DNA of 64,000 bases from Caulobacter hibisci (GCF_016135805.1 NZ_JADWOX010000003.1:62001-126000), one strand, 5' to 3'. Shown: positions 8,201-17,021, counted from the first letter of the stretch. Made by a program: numbers and translations. The notes: generated by a model not told the origin, from the letters alone.

Positions 8201-10569
8201 TGGTAGTGGCCGACGAACTGCGACTTGGCGGGCGCCACGTTGGTCCATTCCGTGAAGCCTTCGCCCCACCAGGCGTTGTTTTCGGGAATGGGATGGAACT
8301 GCGGAAGGTAGAAAGCCAGCAGGCGAACCGGCGGCGCCTCGAGCGGAGCGGCCTGGGTCAGCGCCACGACTTGCGGCGCGACGGGCTCAAGGGCCGTGAT
8401 CGGGCGACCGCCGTTTTCCGTCGTCGTGTCGCCGAAGCGGTTGTGCTTGGCGGGCGCGGGAGCCGGCGCGGCCGCGGGCTCCTCGGGGGCCGGCAGGACT
8501 GGCGCGGCCTCGCCCTTGACCAGACGCTTGATCGCGCGAACCGGGGCGCTGATGCGCCACGAGGTGCTGGAAAGCAGCGCCTGAACCTGGTTGTCCCGAT
8601 GCAGCAGCTGGGTGCGCAGGCGCGCGATCTCCATGACCAGCTCGCCGTCGGAGGCGTTCGGCAGACCCATGGCGCGCCGGACGCGCTCGTCGACGCCGCG
8701 CAGACGGTCGAACTCGGCCCGCATGTCGTTCTGCGCCATCACGGCGCTGGTCAGCGCATCGAGGCGGCCCAGCAGGGCGTCCTGCGAAGCTCGAAGCGCC
8801 TGGGCCTCCGCGGCCGCCTCCGCGGCCTTGCGCGAGACGCTCTCGAGCCGGCGGGCTAGGTCCGAGGCGCGATATTCGGCGTCGCGCTGCAGGTCGACAC
8901 CGATGGCGGCGATGTTGAGGCTGACCTCGTCGCGGACCTCGGCGATGCCGCCCTGAACGTCCTTGTGCGCGCGATCCACCGCGTCCCGCAGCGAGGCGAT
9001 CTGTTCGTTCGGCGCGACGGCCTGTTCGGCCACCTGCTCGACGACCCTGTCGATCCCGCCCTCGATCCGCTGGGCGAGGCTGGTCTCGATCGCCTCGCCG
9101 AAGCGGCGCAGGGCCCGCTCCTGGCTGGCGCTCATGTAGGAGACCGCATCGATCGAACGGGTCGTGGCCGCGTCGAGCGCTTCCTGGTTCTCGCGGCGGA
9201 GCTTTTCCAGGTCCACAGGCGGCGCCGGCGGCGGCGCGGCCGCCTGCTCGGCGATGCTGGAGGCGATGCCGGAAACGACCTTGGCGAGATCCGCCTGCCC
9301 TTCGGCGATCTCGGCGACCTGGCCTTCGATCGAGTCGCTGCCCGAGCCGGCCCGCGTGACCGCGAAGGTGACGACGACGGCCGAAGGCTTGTCTCCCCCC
9401 GTCTCAAGCGGGATCGGCAGTTGCGGATCCTCGCCGCAGGCCACCTCGATCTCGCCGCGCGCGTTGACCGACGCCTCCATGCGCAGGCCGCCGTTGATGA
9501 AGTCAGGTGAGCCGTCCCACTGGAACAGCAGCTCGCCGTTCAGGCGGCGCGCCTCCAGGCGGTGCAGGATGAAGCGCCGGGCGTCCTCGGAGATATCGAG
9601 GCGGACCTCCTCGATGCCGCGCTCGTAGAGCGGCGTGCGCAGCTCGCACACCGACTCGACCAGCCCCAGCAGCACCGGCTTATGGTCGGCGGTCTCCTCG
9701 CGATAAACATCGACGTCGGAGCGGCTGTAGAGACAGGCGCTGAGGAACCGCGGATCGGGCTTGATGGCCTGGAAGGCCCAGGTCGCCCATTCCTGCGCGC
9801 GCTCGTTGGACGTCTGCACGTGGCGGAGGAAGTCGGCCTCGTCGAGCATGCTCCACTGGATGGGCGGCAACTCGCTGTCCGAAGCGACGGCGACGACGTA
9901 GGGCGCCAGCTTGAGGGCGGGCGCCGAGACGATCGCGTCGCCCCGCTCGCGGTGGAAAATCTGCGCCGCCGCCGGCGCGGCGTTGTGCGGCACGATGACG
10001 GAACCGGCCGTGGCCTTCTGGTCGGCGAATACGGCCTTGGCGAAGCGGGCCTGGATGAAGTCGACGAACTCTTCCCGGGTCAGCTCGAGGAGGTGGTAGT
10101 GGTTCTCCTCGTCGTGCATGTAGACGGTCTTGTTGGGCGTCGACATCACCAGCACGCCGCCCGGCTTCAGCACGCGGCGGGCTTCGTCCAGGAACTCCTT
10201 GTGCTCGACGACGTGTTCGAGCGTCTCGAAGCTGACCACCACGTCAAAGGTGGCGTTCTCCGCGGGGATCTTGGCGACGCTGCCGACCCTGTAGGACAGG
10301 TTGTCGCTCGCATAGGTCTTCGAGGCGTGGGCCACGGCCTGCGGATCGATATCGACGCCGATCACCAGAGCGGCGACCTGCGACAACATGTAGGTGCCGT
10401 AGCCCTCGCCCGAAGCGATGTCGAGAACCGTCATCCCCTCGCAGAATTGCGAAGCAAACAGGTAGCGGTGCAGATGTTCGAACTCGATCTCGCCGCCCAG
10501 ACCAGGAATAAAGCGCTCTCCCGTCCAGTCCAGGTCACGCGAGCCACGAGGAAGAGTAAAATCGACCAT
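5269..10569 (-). CDS. Giant multidomain glycosyltransferase (methyltransferase + coiled coil + WbsX-like + GT4 + GT2)
   Basis: This 1766-residue protein joins at least four enzymatic modules. Residues ~1-200 are a class I SAM methyltransferase (LDIASGEGYG motif I near residue 48). Residues ~430-700 are predicted alpha-helical coiled coil, ending in the STSWRISAPVR motif often seen beside glycosyltransferase modules. Residues ~745-1090 match the WbsX/GH99-like domain (FYLPQFHP, WWGEGFTEW, NAWNEWAEG). Residues ~1100-1465 are a GT4 (group 1) glycosyltransferase. Residues ~1470-1766 are a GT2 domain (VVPNYN, DDKSTDGS, EADD). It heads the leftward operon. It probably extends and methylates a surface glycan at the cytoplasmic face; the coiled coil may act as a spacer or ruler, which is inference. 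Confidence 0.88.
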   Translation of the reverse strand: MVDFTLPRGSRDLDWTGERFIPGLGGEIEFEHLHRYLFASQFCEGMTVLDIASGEGYGTYMLSQVAALVIGVDIDPQAVAHASKTYASDNLSYRVGSVAKIPAENATFDVVVSFETLEHVVEHKEFLDEARRVLKPGGVLVMSTPNKTVYMHDEENHYHLLELTREEFVDFIQARFAKAVFADQKATAGSVIVPHNAAPAAAQIFHRERGDAIVSAPALKLAPYVVAVASDSELPPIQWSMLDEADFLRHVQTSNERAQEWATWAFQAIKPDPRFLSACLYSRSDVDVYREETADHKPVLLGLVESVCELRTPLYERGIEEVRLDISEDARRFILHRLEARRLNGELLFQWDGSPDFINGGLRMEASVNARGEIEVACGEDPQLPIPLETGGDKPSAVVVTFAVTRAGSGSDSIEGQVAEIAEGQADLAKVVSGIASSIAEQAAAPPPAPPVDLEKLRRENQEALDAATTRSIDAVSYMSASQERALRRFGEAIETSLAQRIEGGIDRVVEQVAEQAVAPNEQIASLRDAVDRAHKDVQGGIAEVRDEVSLNIAAIGVDLQRDAEYRASDLARRLESVSRKAAEAAAEAQALRASQDALLGRLDALTSAVMAQNDMRAEFDRLRGVDERVRRAMGLPNASDGELVMEIARLRTQLLHRDNQVQALLSSTSWRISAPVRAIKRLVKGEAAPVLPAPEEPAAAPAPAPAKHNRFGDTTTENGGRPITALEPVAPQVVALTQAAPLEAPPVRLLAFYLPQFHPIPENNAWWGEGFTEWTNVAPAKSQFVGHYQPHVPGELGYYDLRDPQVQKRQAELADLYGVSGFCFYFYWFAGKTLLETPLIQYAENEDISKPFVICWANENWSRRWDGLDQELLIAQDHSPEDDLAFIAHAAQYLRNPKYIRVNGKPMLIVYRPNLLPDPVATAGRWRDWCRKNGVGEIHLAYVQSFEAVDPGVYDFDAAIEFPPNNTAPPNITDHIERINPDFSGVVYDYTVYPERSQTYAEPSYPLYRGVFPSWDNEARRKGKGAVFAGSTPALYKDWLTNAVRDTVERFSEPSQRLVFVNAWNEWAEGAHLEPDERYGYAWLQATREAMETVQGELLGQRLMVVTHDCYLHGAQFLTLNIIKTLATELGCHLDIVTLGDGPLKTEFARYGVLHDFSGLNPEGMEAQALCARLKADGVHAALTSTSVAGLFLGVASRAGMRTVALIHELAGIISDYKLERHVATIAAEAEVVVFPSETVKASFESFAELPAKKAVIRPQGNFKRNASRTPAERAEAALRLRKRLGLAADAEVVIGVGYGDRRKGVDLFVKAAIDVIAARPKAVFAWLGLLEAKMEAEARALVAEAGLERQVMFVGFQSDTDDFYAGADVFALTSREDPFPMVLLESLEAGTPAVGFEGAGGFVDLLRSGGGLLAEAFSAADFAGKVTSLLADDEQRRAIGLRGEELALSDYAFGPYVQDLLHMMQPGRGRVSVVVPNYNYERFMVERLESVDRQTAAPYEIIVLDDKSTDGSVAEIRRILPGLRSAARLSVNEQNSGSVFAQWRKGVAQAKGDLVWIAEADDLSDPEFLEATIEAFRDPGVVMSYAQSKQMAQDGSILADDYLGYVADLDQGRWTQSYVAEGLDEIRAGMAIKNVIPNVSGVVFRRDVLLDVLDKHFDEIKQFKVAGDWFVYVKLLERGKVAFTSRSLNLHRRHAGSVTLGSFGEAQLREIVSMQNMVLRGHEVPAEVAERARGYAQELYTQFGLGEGPQARIVDDAKFKELMS

Positions 10570-10928
10570 CTATAAAAGTCCCCGTTACCTTCCGCGGCGA
10601 AAACTATGCTTTCGCAAAGCGGAGCGTAAACACCACTTTGGAATGGCCTTCGCATGCGTAGCGCGAAGCAGCCTAGCCCCCTGGGTCACCGCAATATCCT
10701 CGACGCTAGCGATCATCAATCCCGCGCACACAATTTGCGGTCACTCCGGGAAAGTAGCAGCTTTCTTGCGCCCCGATACGACGCGGGGGCGCGCGTTCGA
10801 GCCCGCCCCCGAGCGATATGATCGAAAGCGAGCCGCTTCGCGGACGCGCTGCCGACGCGGGAAGAATGCGCTCGCACCGACCGTGGGACGCTCCTAAAGA
10901 GAGCGCGAAGCAAACAGCAGTGCGATAG
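10570..10928. other. Divergent intergenic region without a gene (359 nt)
   Basis: The region separates the leftward polysaccharide operon from the rightward sulfotransferase-like gene and should hold both promoters. I found no convincing coding frame. Short inverted repeats occur, for example GCTTT-CGC-AAAGC near 10610 and CTTCGC...GCGAAG near 10650-10669. I could not assign a regulator. Confidence 0.5.
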
Positions 10929-11567
10929 ATGAGCCGTCCCCTCGTATCCGTTCACTTTCCCAAGGCCGCCGGCAGTTCGCTGGCCAAGCAGCTGCGTGAC
11001 TTCTACCAGGACGCGCTGTCCCTCGACTACGATCACGACCCCCTGGGCCCAAACGCGGCGGAGCAGGCCGACACCCTCTATCCGGGCGCCCGGGCCGTCC
11101 ACGGCCACTTCGCCGCGCGCCGCTACGAGGCGCTGCCGGACGCCATGTTCATCACCGTCCTGCGCGAGCCCCTGGACAACCTGATGTCCATCTACTTCTT
11201 CTGGAAGGGCTATCCGGCGCACGGCAACCCCATCCACGACCGCTTCGTCGCCGAGGCCCCGTCCTTCGAAGACTTCTCGCGCTATCCCGAAATGTCGCGG
11301 CTGATGTCGGAGCGCTATTTCGGCGGCTTCGACATGGACCGCTTCGACATGGTCGGCTTCCACGAGACCCGCGACCAGGACATTCCGCGCCTGGGCGCTC
11401 TGCTCGGCGCGCCCCTCAAGGCCGAGATCTACGAGAACCGCACCAGCGGCGAACACGAGCAGGCCCGCCAGGAGATCCTCGCCGATCTCGCCCAATGCGC
11501 GCGGGTTCGCGGCAATCTGCGCCACGACATCGCCTTCTACGAGGCCCAGCGCGCCAAGCGCGCGTGA
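10929..11567 (+). CDS. Sulfotransferase-like protein
   Basis: This 212-residue protein has the two PAPS-binding signatures of the sulfotransferase family: an N-terminal 5'-phosphosulfate loop (HFPKAAGSSL) and a downstream arginine/serine block (LREPLDNLMSIY) resembling the 3'-phosphate-binding motif. The family transfers sulfate from PAPS to carbohydrate or other hydroxyls. It is shorter than many carbohydrate sulfotransferases (250-350 residues) but both motifs are intact. It faces away from the glycosyltransferase operon and is followed by a strong hairpin. The acceptor is unknown; a surface polysaccharide is the natural guess from context. Confidence 0.7.
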   Translation: MSRPLVSVHFPKAAGSSLAKQLRDFYQDALSLDYDHDPLGPNAAEQADTLYPGARAVHGHFAARRYEALPDAMFITVLREPLDNLMSIYFFWKGYPAHGNPIHDRFVAEAPSFEDFSRYPEMSRLMSERYFGGFDMDRFDMVGFHETRDQDIPRLGALLGAPLKAEIYENRTSGEHEQARQEILADLAQCARVRGNLRHDIAFYEAQRAKRA

Positions 11568-11571
11568 GGCT

Positions 11572-11600
11572 GACGGGGAGCGCTGTCGACGCTCCCCGTC
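11572..11600. terminator. Hairpin between convergent genes
   Basis: A perfect 11-bp inverted repeat (GACGGGGAGCG / CGCTCCCCGTC) with a 7-nt loop lies between the stops of the sulfotransferase-like gene and the convergent gene. There is no T-run, but the position and strength suggest a bidirectional terminator. Confidence 0.6.
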
Positions 11601-11607
11601 CGATCCG

Positions 11608-12879
11608 TCAGGCCGCGCGCACGAAGACGCGGCTACGGGTCAGATGGGCCTGGTAGAACTCCTCGGGCACCACGAACAGGGTGCCGCGGCGCGCCCCACT
11701 CTCGTTTTCCACGCCCAGGGCGGGAAACAGGTAGGCCAGCTTGCGCTTGGTGGTCAGGCGCGGCAGCACCCAATCCAGGGTCAGCTGGTTGCCGTTGGAA
11801 TAGACGTCATAGCCATAGCCCGCGTCGAAGGGCGACTTGAAGTCATCGACGATGACGACAAAGTCCTCCTGGCTCTCGGCGATGATATCGATCTCCTCGG
11901 GCAAGGGCAGGTCGTCCTGCCAGTGCGCGTCGAGATAGAACATCGGCCGATGATAGGCTGCGGCGTAGTTCTGGAAATAGCGCCGCAGGAAGGCCCGCGA
12001 GTCCTCCAGAAACAGGTTGACGCCGCTGGAGCCGATCAGGCGCGAAGCGGCGAAATAGAAGTTCTCGTCGATCACCTCGCACGAGAACACCGGCAGGTCG
12101 AAGCCCGCGAAATACTCGGTGGTGGTGCCGCGGAACGCTCCGGTCTCGATCAGCGCGTCGAAGCCGAGCATGTCGTGCAGGTACAGGAAGGCCGACTGCC
12201 GCACCGATTGGCCGTTTAGAGGGCCGCTGAAGCCGATCCGCAGCTGTGGATTGCGCTGGTCCTTTCGGGTCGCCTCGGCCAGGCCGTGCGCCATCGCCTG
12301 AATCTCTGCCGGCGAGAAACCGGCGTTGAGAGCGCTTCGGACAATCGGCGCCAGCGCCTGGGCCACGCCGAAAATCTTGCCGGGGACATCACGGCCGGCG
12401 CGGGGCGTCAGGCTGCTCTGCGCCGCCTCGTCGATCGAGGCCATGGGCTGGGGCTTGTCGCCGGCGGCGCACAGGAACACCGACCGGACGTGCGGGATGG
12501 CCCCGGGGGCCTGTAGGGCGATGGTGCTCTGGCGCCCGCTCAGCAGGACGCGCCCCTGATACCTCGGCGTCTGGTGCTGACTCCACCAGCCGCCGGTGGA
12601 TTCGATGGCGGCGTTGGCGATCACCGCGGCCCCGTCGACCAGCACCGTCAGCGGGCGTGCTTCGAGGGCGGCGTATTCCAGCCACAGGTCGTACTCGCCG
12701 GGCGGCGCTTCGACCACCCACTCCATGCGCGTGCCGCTGTTGTCGCCGGAGTCGCAATAATACATCGCGCCTTCGCCGTAGGCGCCGGTGGTCACGCGGT
12801 TCGTATTACTGAGGTTACTGTGGTTCAGAGAAAAATCGGGCTCGAGAACATCACGGTCATTAAGCTTTACGACGGCCAT
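11608..12879 (-). CDS. Carbohydrate-binding-like plus class I methyltransferase-like protein
   Basis: This 423-residue protein appears to have two parts. Residues ~1-135 resemble a CBM-type beta-sandwich (GEYDLWLEYAA, LTVLVDGA, repeated aromatic residues). Residues ~210-423 resemble a Rossmann-fold methyltransferase: IETGAFRGTTTEYFA looks like a SAM loop, followed by VFSCEVID, a DAHW motif and VIVDDF. I chose ATG 12879 because AGGGGA precedes it at good spacing; the frame is open 35 codons further upstream. It is convergent with the sulfotransferase-like gene and divergent from the glycosyltransferase at 13.1 kb. Methylation of a glycan is an inference. The DAHW acidic site could instead mark another Rossmann enzyme. 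Confidence 0.65.
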   Translation of the reverse strand: MAVVKLNDRDVLEPDFSLNHSNLSNTNRVTTGAYGEGAMYYCDSGDNSGTRMEWVVEAPPGEYDLWLEYAALEARPLTVLVDGAAVIANAAIESTGGWWSQHQTPRYQGRVLLSGRQSTIALQAPGAIPHVRSVFLCAAGDKPQPMASIDEAAQSSLTPRAGRDVPGKIFGVAQALAPIVRSALNAGFSPAEIQAMAHGLAEATRKDQRNPQLRIGFSGPLNGQSVRQSAFLYLHDMLGFDALIETGAFRGTTTEYFAGFDLPVFSCEVIDENFYFAASRLIGSSGVNLFLEDSRAFLRRYFQNYAAAYHRPMFYLDAHWQDDLPLPEEIDIIAESQEDFVVIVDDFKSPFDAGYGYDVYSNGNQLTLDWVLPRLTTKRKLAYLFPALGVENESGARRGTLFVVPEEFYQAHLTRSRVFVRAA

Positions 12880-13120
12880 CCAATCCCCTCTGAAGCCTGC
12901 AAAAGCGCTCCTAGAAAGCGCGCTGGAGAAACGCCTAGCGACGCCGGTAAGCCTCACTAGACGGTCACCTCTGAGACAATGCAAGGCCAGCGTGCGCGCA
13001 AACGCGACTTTCGCGCGATCTTCACAAATCGGTGGTGATCACGGCAGAAGGGATCGCGGGCGGGCGTCGGATCGCCCCGCATCGCCAACCGCCGCCCTTC
13101 GAGAGTCGAGTTCCCGGTCC

Positions 13121-15265
13121 ATGCATACCGTCTTCACGATCGTCTCCCGCAACTACGCCGCCATGGCCCGGGCCCTGATGGAAAGCGTCGCGGCCGCCGA
13201 TCCGGCGGTGCGCCGTGTCGTGGTCGTCACCGATGCGCCCCCCGGAGGCGAGGCGGTGAAGGTCGAGGCGGACGCCGAGTTGATCGACGTCTGGTCCGTT
13301 CCCGGCGTCACGCCCGACATGGCGCTCTACTACGACGCCCTGGAATTCAACACGTCGGTCAAGCCGTTCGTCTTCAAGGCGCTGCTGAGCCGGCCCGGCG
13401 CGAAGAGCGTGGTCTATCTCGATCCGGACATCCTGCTGCTGGCGCCGCTCACCGAGGTGCGCGAAGCCCTGGCGCACACCTCCCTGGCCTTGACCCCGCA
13501 CCTGACGCGACCGCTCGACGAGGGGTTCTCCCCCGATGACCAGGCGATACTCCAGTCCGGATCGTTCAATCTGGGCTTCCTAGGCGCCCGTCCCAGCGCC
13601 GACACGTTGGCGCTGATGGACTGGTGGGCCGCGCGCTGCCGCTTCGACTGCCGCGTCGATTTCGCCGCTGGCCTGTTCACCGATCAGCGCTGGATGGACC
13701 TCGCGCCCGGCATGGTCGATTCCTTCACGATCCTGCGGCAGCCGGACCTCAATCTCGCCTACTGGAACCTGCCCTCTCGCCAGCTCGCGCAGACGCCGGA
13801 CGGCTGGACGGTCGACGGACGCCCGCTGACCTTCTTCCATTTCTCCGGGTTCGATCCCGCACGCCCCACGCGCCTGAGCCGCTATCAGGACCGCATCGAC
13901 GCCGAGAGCCATCCGGCCCTGCGCGCGCTCTTGGAGCACTATGCGGCCATCCTGGTCCGGCACGGCCACCTCGACAGCCGGCGGATCGCCTACGGCCACG
14001 GCTTTTGGGCGAACGGCGCGGCGGCGACCACGCGGCAGAGGCGGACCGCGCTCGATGCGGCGCGGCGAGGCGAGCCGCTCGGCCTGCCCGCGCGACACGA
14101 CGCCCGGTGGTTCGAGGGCCTCGACCCCCATACGCGGTCGGTTCAGGTGTCGCGCCTGGCGGGAACCTGGCTGCGCGAAAGCGGCGCGGGTTCGGATCCG
14201 GCGCGTATCCAGGCGCGGCTGGCCTCGGCGCCGGAGGACATTCGCGCCAGCCAGGATCGCCTGGCCCTGCGCGCGGTCTCGGGCCAAGCGCGGGCCGAGC
14301 CGCCCCAGGAGACGCTGATGCTGGCGGATCCCGCCGGCCTCGCCGGCTCCGCGCGTCTCGACGCCGTCCTGACCTCCTCGGCGTCCGACCCGTCGGGCGC
14401 TGGCGCAGCGCTACGCGCCTTCTGGCTAGGCCGACCGGATCTGCGCGCCCGCTTCGAAAGCCCCGACGCGCGCTTCATGGCCTGGTGCCTGGGCCCCGAG
14501 TCGGCCGGCCGCCGCTTCCCGCCGCGCCTGCTTCCCGCGCCCCTGGCCGAAACTCTGGATCCGACGCGCGAAGGCCTCGCCCGCGAGGCGGCGATCCTGG
14601 TCTATGGCCTGCCCGCCCAGGAGCGGCGCTTTGACGTCAAGGCGCTGTTCGACCTGTCATGGCGCGCCGGCTGGCCGGTCGGTCCGGCGCTCGCGGCGCA
14701 ACGCCAGGCCTGGGGGCTGATCGACGAAGCGACCCGGCTGCCCGCCCTGCCGACCGCCCTGTGGAAGCAGCGCGACGACCTGCAGGCCGCCTTCCCCCTG
14801 CGGACGCTGCGCGGCCGCCTGCGCTTCATGCGCTGGTTCGCCCGGGTCGGCGTGATCGAGACGGCGCTCAGCCTCGACGCCATGCCGGCGACCATCAAGT
14901 ATCACCCCGTCGTCCTGCTCGAACGCCTGCGCGGGCGCCTGCACACCCCACCCGCGCCGCAAGCGCCCGAGATCTGGGTGCGCGAAACCCTATCGTCCGC
15001 CTCGGCGGCGCCGGATCACGCGGTGATCTACGTGGCGGCGAGCGGCGTGTTCGTGCGCGACGACGTCGAGATCGCACCGCCGGGCCACGCCGCGCGGGTG
15101 ATCGTGGAGACCGCGCCGGGGTTCGCCCTGGCCGATCTGATGGCCCTGCGCGCCCGCGCGATCGGCTTCGACCGCACGACCGCCCGTTGGTCGCAGGCCG
15201 AGCGCGACGGCCTCCTGGGCCAGAGCGTGGCCATCGCCTTCGACGCGGTGGAGATCGTCGACTGA
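13121..15265 (+). CDS. Glycosyltransferase (GT-A-like N-terminus) with long C-terminal extension
   Basis: This 714-residue protein begins like a family-8-type glycosyltransferase: FTIVSRNYAAMARALMES at the start, a conserved FNTSVKPFVFKALL helix, then YLDPDILLL with the D-x-D metal/nucleotide-sugar motif near residue 105, and QSGSFNLGFLGA. The remaining ~400 residues are rich in Arg, Ala and Pro and match nothing I recognise. I chose ATG 13121 because the earlier part of the open frame has no family character; a weak GAG-rich site precedes it. Sugar donor and acceptor are unknown. Its surroundings point to surface glycan synthesis. Confidence 0.72.
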   Translation: MHTVFTIVSRNYAAMARALMESVAAADPAVRRVVVVTDAPPGGEAVKVEADAELIDVWSVPGVTPDMALYYDALEFNTSVKPFVFKALLSRPGAKSVVYLDPDILLLAPLTEVREALAHTSLALTPHLTRPLDEGFSPDDQAILQSGSFNLGFLGARPSADTLALMDWWAARCRFDCRVDFAAGLFTDQRWMDLAPGMVDSFTILRQPDLNLAYWNLPSRQLAQTPDGWTVDGRPLTFFHFSGFDPARPTRLSRYQDRIDAESHPALRALLEHYAAILVRHGHLDSRRIAYGHGFWANGAAATTRQRRTALDAARRGEPLGLPARHDARWFEGLDPHTRSVQVSRLAGTWLRESGAGSDPARIQARLASAPEDIRASQDRLALRAVSGQARAEPPQETLMLADPAGLAGSARLDAVLTSSASDPSGAGAALRAFWLGRPDLRARFESPDARFMAWCLGPESAGRRFPPRLLPAPLAETLDPTREGLAREAAILVYGLPAQERRFDVKALFDLSWRAGWPVGPALAAQRQAWGLIDEATRLPALPTALWKQRDDLQAAFPLRTLRGRLRFMRWFARVGVIETALSLDAMPATIKYHPVVLLERLRGRLHTPPAPQAPEIWVRETLSSASAAPDHAVIYVAASGVFVRDDVEIAPPGHAARVIVETAPGFALADLMALRARAIGFDRTTARWSQAERDGLLGQSVAIAFDAVEIVD

Positions 15266-15293
15266 CCGCCGCCGAACCGCTCCCGGCGAGACC

Positions 15294-16940
15294 TCAGTCC
15301 GGCCAGTCCCGGGTTTCCTCGTCGAGCCAGGCGACCTGAGGTCCTACGAGCCCCGCGACCACGGCGGCGTCGCCCAGCATCGCCACGAGGGCGCAGGCGG
15401 CCGCGACGTCGAGATGCGGCGCTGGAGACCCGCCCAGCAGGGTGTAGTCCTCCACATCCTGCCCCCGCACGATCAGGCCGGGAACGCCAAGGCGGATGCC
15501 TTCGATCAGCGCGCTGGAGCCATGGTCGACCGAGACGAACAGGGTGTTCGGAGCCGCCAGGGCCATCGCGTTCAGATCCAGGATCTCGGCGCCGTCGCCG
15601 GCTACGCCCCGGAACCACTCCGCCGAGCACCAGAAGCCCTTGGGCTTGAAGATCACCCTGGGCGGCGGCTCGATGGCCAGCAGTCCCTGCACGAGCGTCC
15701 GCAAGGTTTCCTCGTGCCGCCGTATCCGAAAGACCGGATAGGCCACATGGAACCGCGCCCCGCCGAACAGCACGATCGTCAGGCGATCGGGGGCCGGGGC
15801 AGGCGGGCCGCCTGGCCCGGGGGGCAACATGACGTCCGACCGGACATGGATCGCTGCTTCGGGGAACCTGGTCCGCCATTGCTCGCCGCCGGCCCGCAGC
15901 ACCGTGCTGATGGCGCGGACGCCTTCGGGATTGCGCGCCTTGACGCCGACCGGGTTGGCGGAGTGGGGCCAGAGGTGGATGACGCCGCCCCGCGCCCGCG
16001 CCTCCGCGGCCAGCAGGCAGGAAACCGGCGTCAGAACATCAGAGACGTGAAGCTCGCGCACGTCGCGCGCGGCGAAGATCTCCCGGATCCTCGCCGCGAT
16101 TGCGCGAAGCGAGACGCCCAGCATCTCGTCCAGGCATCGGCGCGAAAGATCGCGGCCCAGGTCCACGGTCCGCGCGCCGTCGACACCCTCCACTTGCGCG
16201 ATGTTGATCGAGCAGGGCTCGGCCTCGATCTCGGCGCGACCGGAGTCGGCGGGCCAGAACCTGGGGTCGTAAAGCAGCAGGCCGGCCCGATTGCGCAGAT
16301 CGTCGGGGATCTGGCGGACGGTTTCGGGGCCCAGCACGGCGTCCGACGGGCCGGGACCGTCGAGGGCCCACAGCGCTGGCGGCGCGCAAGTCAGCCGCAG
16401 CGCCCGCGCCGTATCGCCGATCAGTATGACGGACACGCCGCGCCGCCGCAGTTCCTGGGCGAATACGAGCGGCAGGGCCTGATTTTCACGCCAGTAGTCG
16501 AACAGCGCAACGTCGCCGGACGGCGCCGCGATCAGAACGACGTCGCCGCCCGCGAACCGGCGCGCCAGTCGTCGCAGCGGGACGATGGCGCACAGCTGCG
16601 TCCAGACGGGAAAATAGAGGGCGTCGGCGATCGTCTCGTGCGCCAAGCCCCACTCGGCCTCGAACGCGCGGCCCAGGCGGTGGGAGGCGCGCCGCGCCAA
16701 CCGCTGCATGCGGTCGTGGTTGTTTCGACGGTGGAAGTAGGGATCGCTTTCCGAAAGGTCGGCGAGCAGATCGGCGAGGCCGGAGGCCGTCAGCGGCTCT
16801 TCATCCTCCGGTCTCGGCCGGCGGAACGCTATGTCCGTCGGCAAAGGCGGGACCGGGCTCCCGGCGGGCGCGGCGTCCATCGCGCCGACGCTCGCCGAGT
16901 TCCTCTTCCTCAGGAAGCCCAACCACGCTTTCCATCGCAT
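15294..16940 (-). CDS. Hypothetical protein in surface polysaccharide region
   Basis: This 548-residue soluble protein belongs to no family I can name. The first ~45 residues are Pro/Ala-rich and probably disordered. Residues ~125-190 and ~370-500 look like two Rossmann-like halves (VVLIAAPSGDVALFDYW; LTIVLFGGARFHVAYP; SVDHGSSALIEGIRLGVPGLI). The last motif, a Ser/Gly-rich loop followed by a hydrophobic strand, resembles the donor-binding end of GT-B glycosyltransferases and capsule-type proteins. That would suit its neighbours but is inference. Its 3' end lies 28 nt from the stop of the convergent glycosyltransferase. Confidence 0.6.
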   Translation of the reverse strand: MRWKAWLGFLRKRNSASVGAMDAAPAGSPVPPLPTDIAFRRPRPEDEEPLTASGLADLLADLSESDPYFHRRNNHDRMQRLARRASHRLGRAFEAEWGLAHETIADALYFPVWTQLCAIVPLRRLARRFAGGDVVLIAAPSGDVALFDYWRENQALPLVFAQELRRRGVSVILIGDTARALRLTCAPPALWALDGPGPSDAVLGPETVRQIPDDLRNRAGLLLYDPRFWPADSGRAEIEAEPCSINIAQVEGVDGARTVDLGRDLSRRCLDEMLGVSLRAIAARIREIFAARDVRELHVSDVLTPVSCLLAAEARARGGVIHLWPHSANPVGVKARNPEGVRAISTVLRAGGEQWRTRFPEAAIHVRSDVMLPPGPGGPPAPAPDRLTIVLFGGARFHVAYPVFRIRRHEETLRTLVQGLLAIEPPPRVIFKPKGFWCSAEWFRGVAGDGAEILDLNAMALAAPNTLFVSVDHGSSALIEGIRLGVPGLIVRGQDVEDYTLLGGSPAPHLDVAAACALVAMLGDAAVVAGLVGPQVAWLDEETRDWPD

Positions 16941-16981
16941 CGGAACTTCAACCCTATAGCCTTTTCAACGGTTCGCGGCGG

Positions 16982-17021
16982 CGCCCGCCCCGCGCTACGC
17001 GCGTGTAGCGAGGGGCGGGCG
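16982..17021 (-). terminator. Probable terminator of tkt
   Basis: A 10-bp G+C stem (CGCCCGCCCC / GGGGCGGGCG) is extended by GCGCTAC pairing with GTAGCG around a GC-rich loop. It lies about 45 nt downstream of the transketolase stop. No T-run follows, so it may need Rho or act as a stabilising 3' hairpin. Confidence 0.55.

Noticed and set aside
5170..8859. A 1229-codon open frame on the plus strand
   Set aside because: It lies wholly opposite the giant glycosyltransferase gene, has a skewed composition and no recognisable motif. It is a mirror frame caused by high third-position GC.
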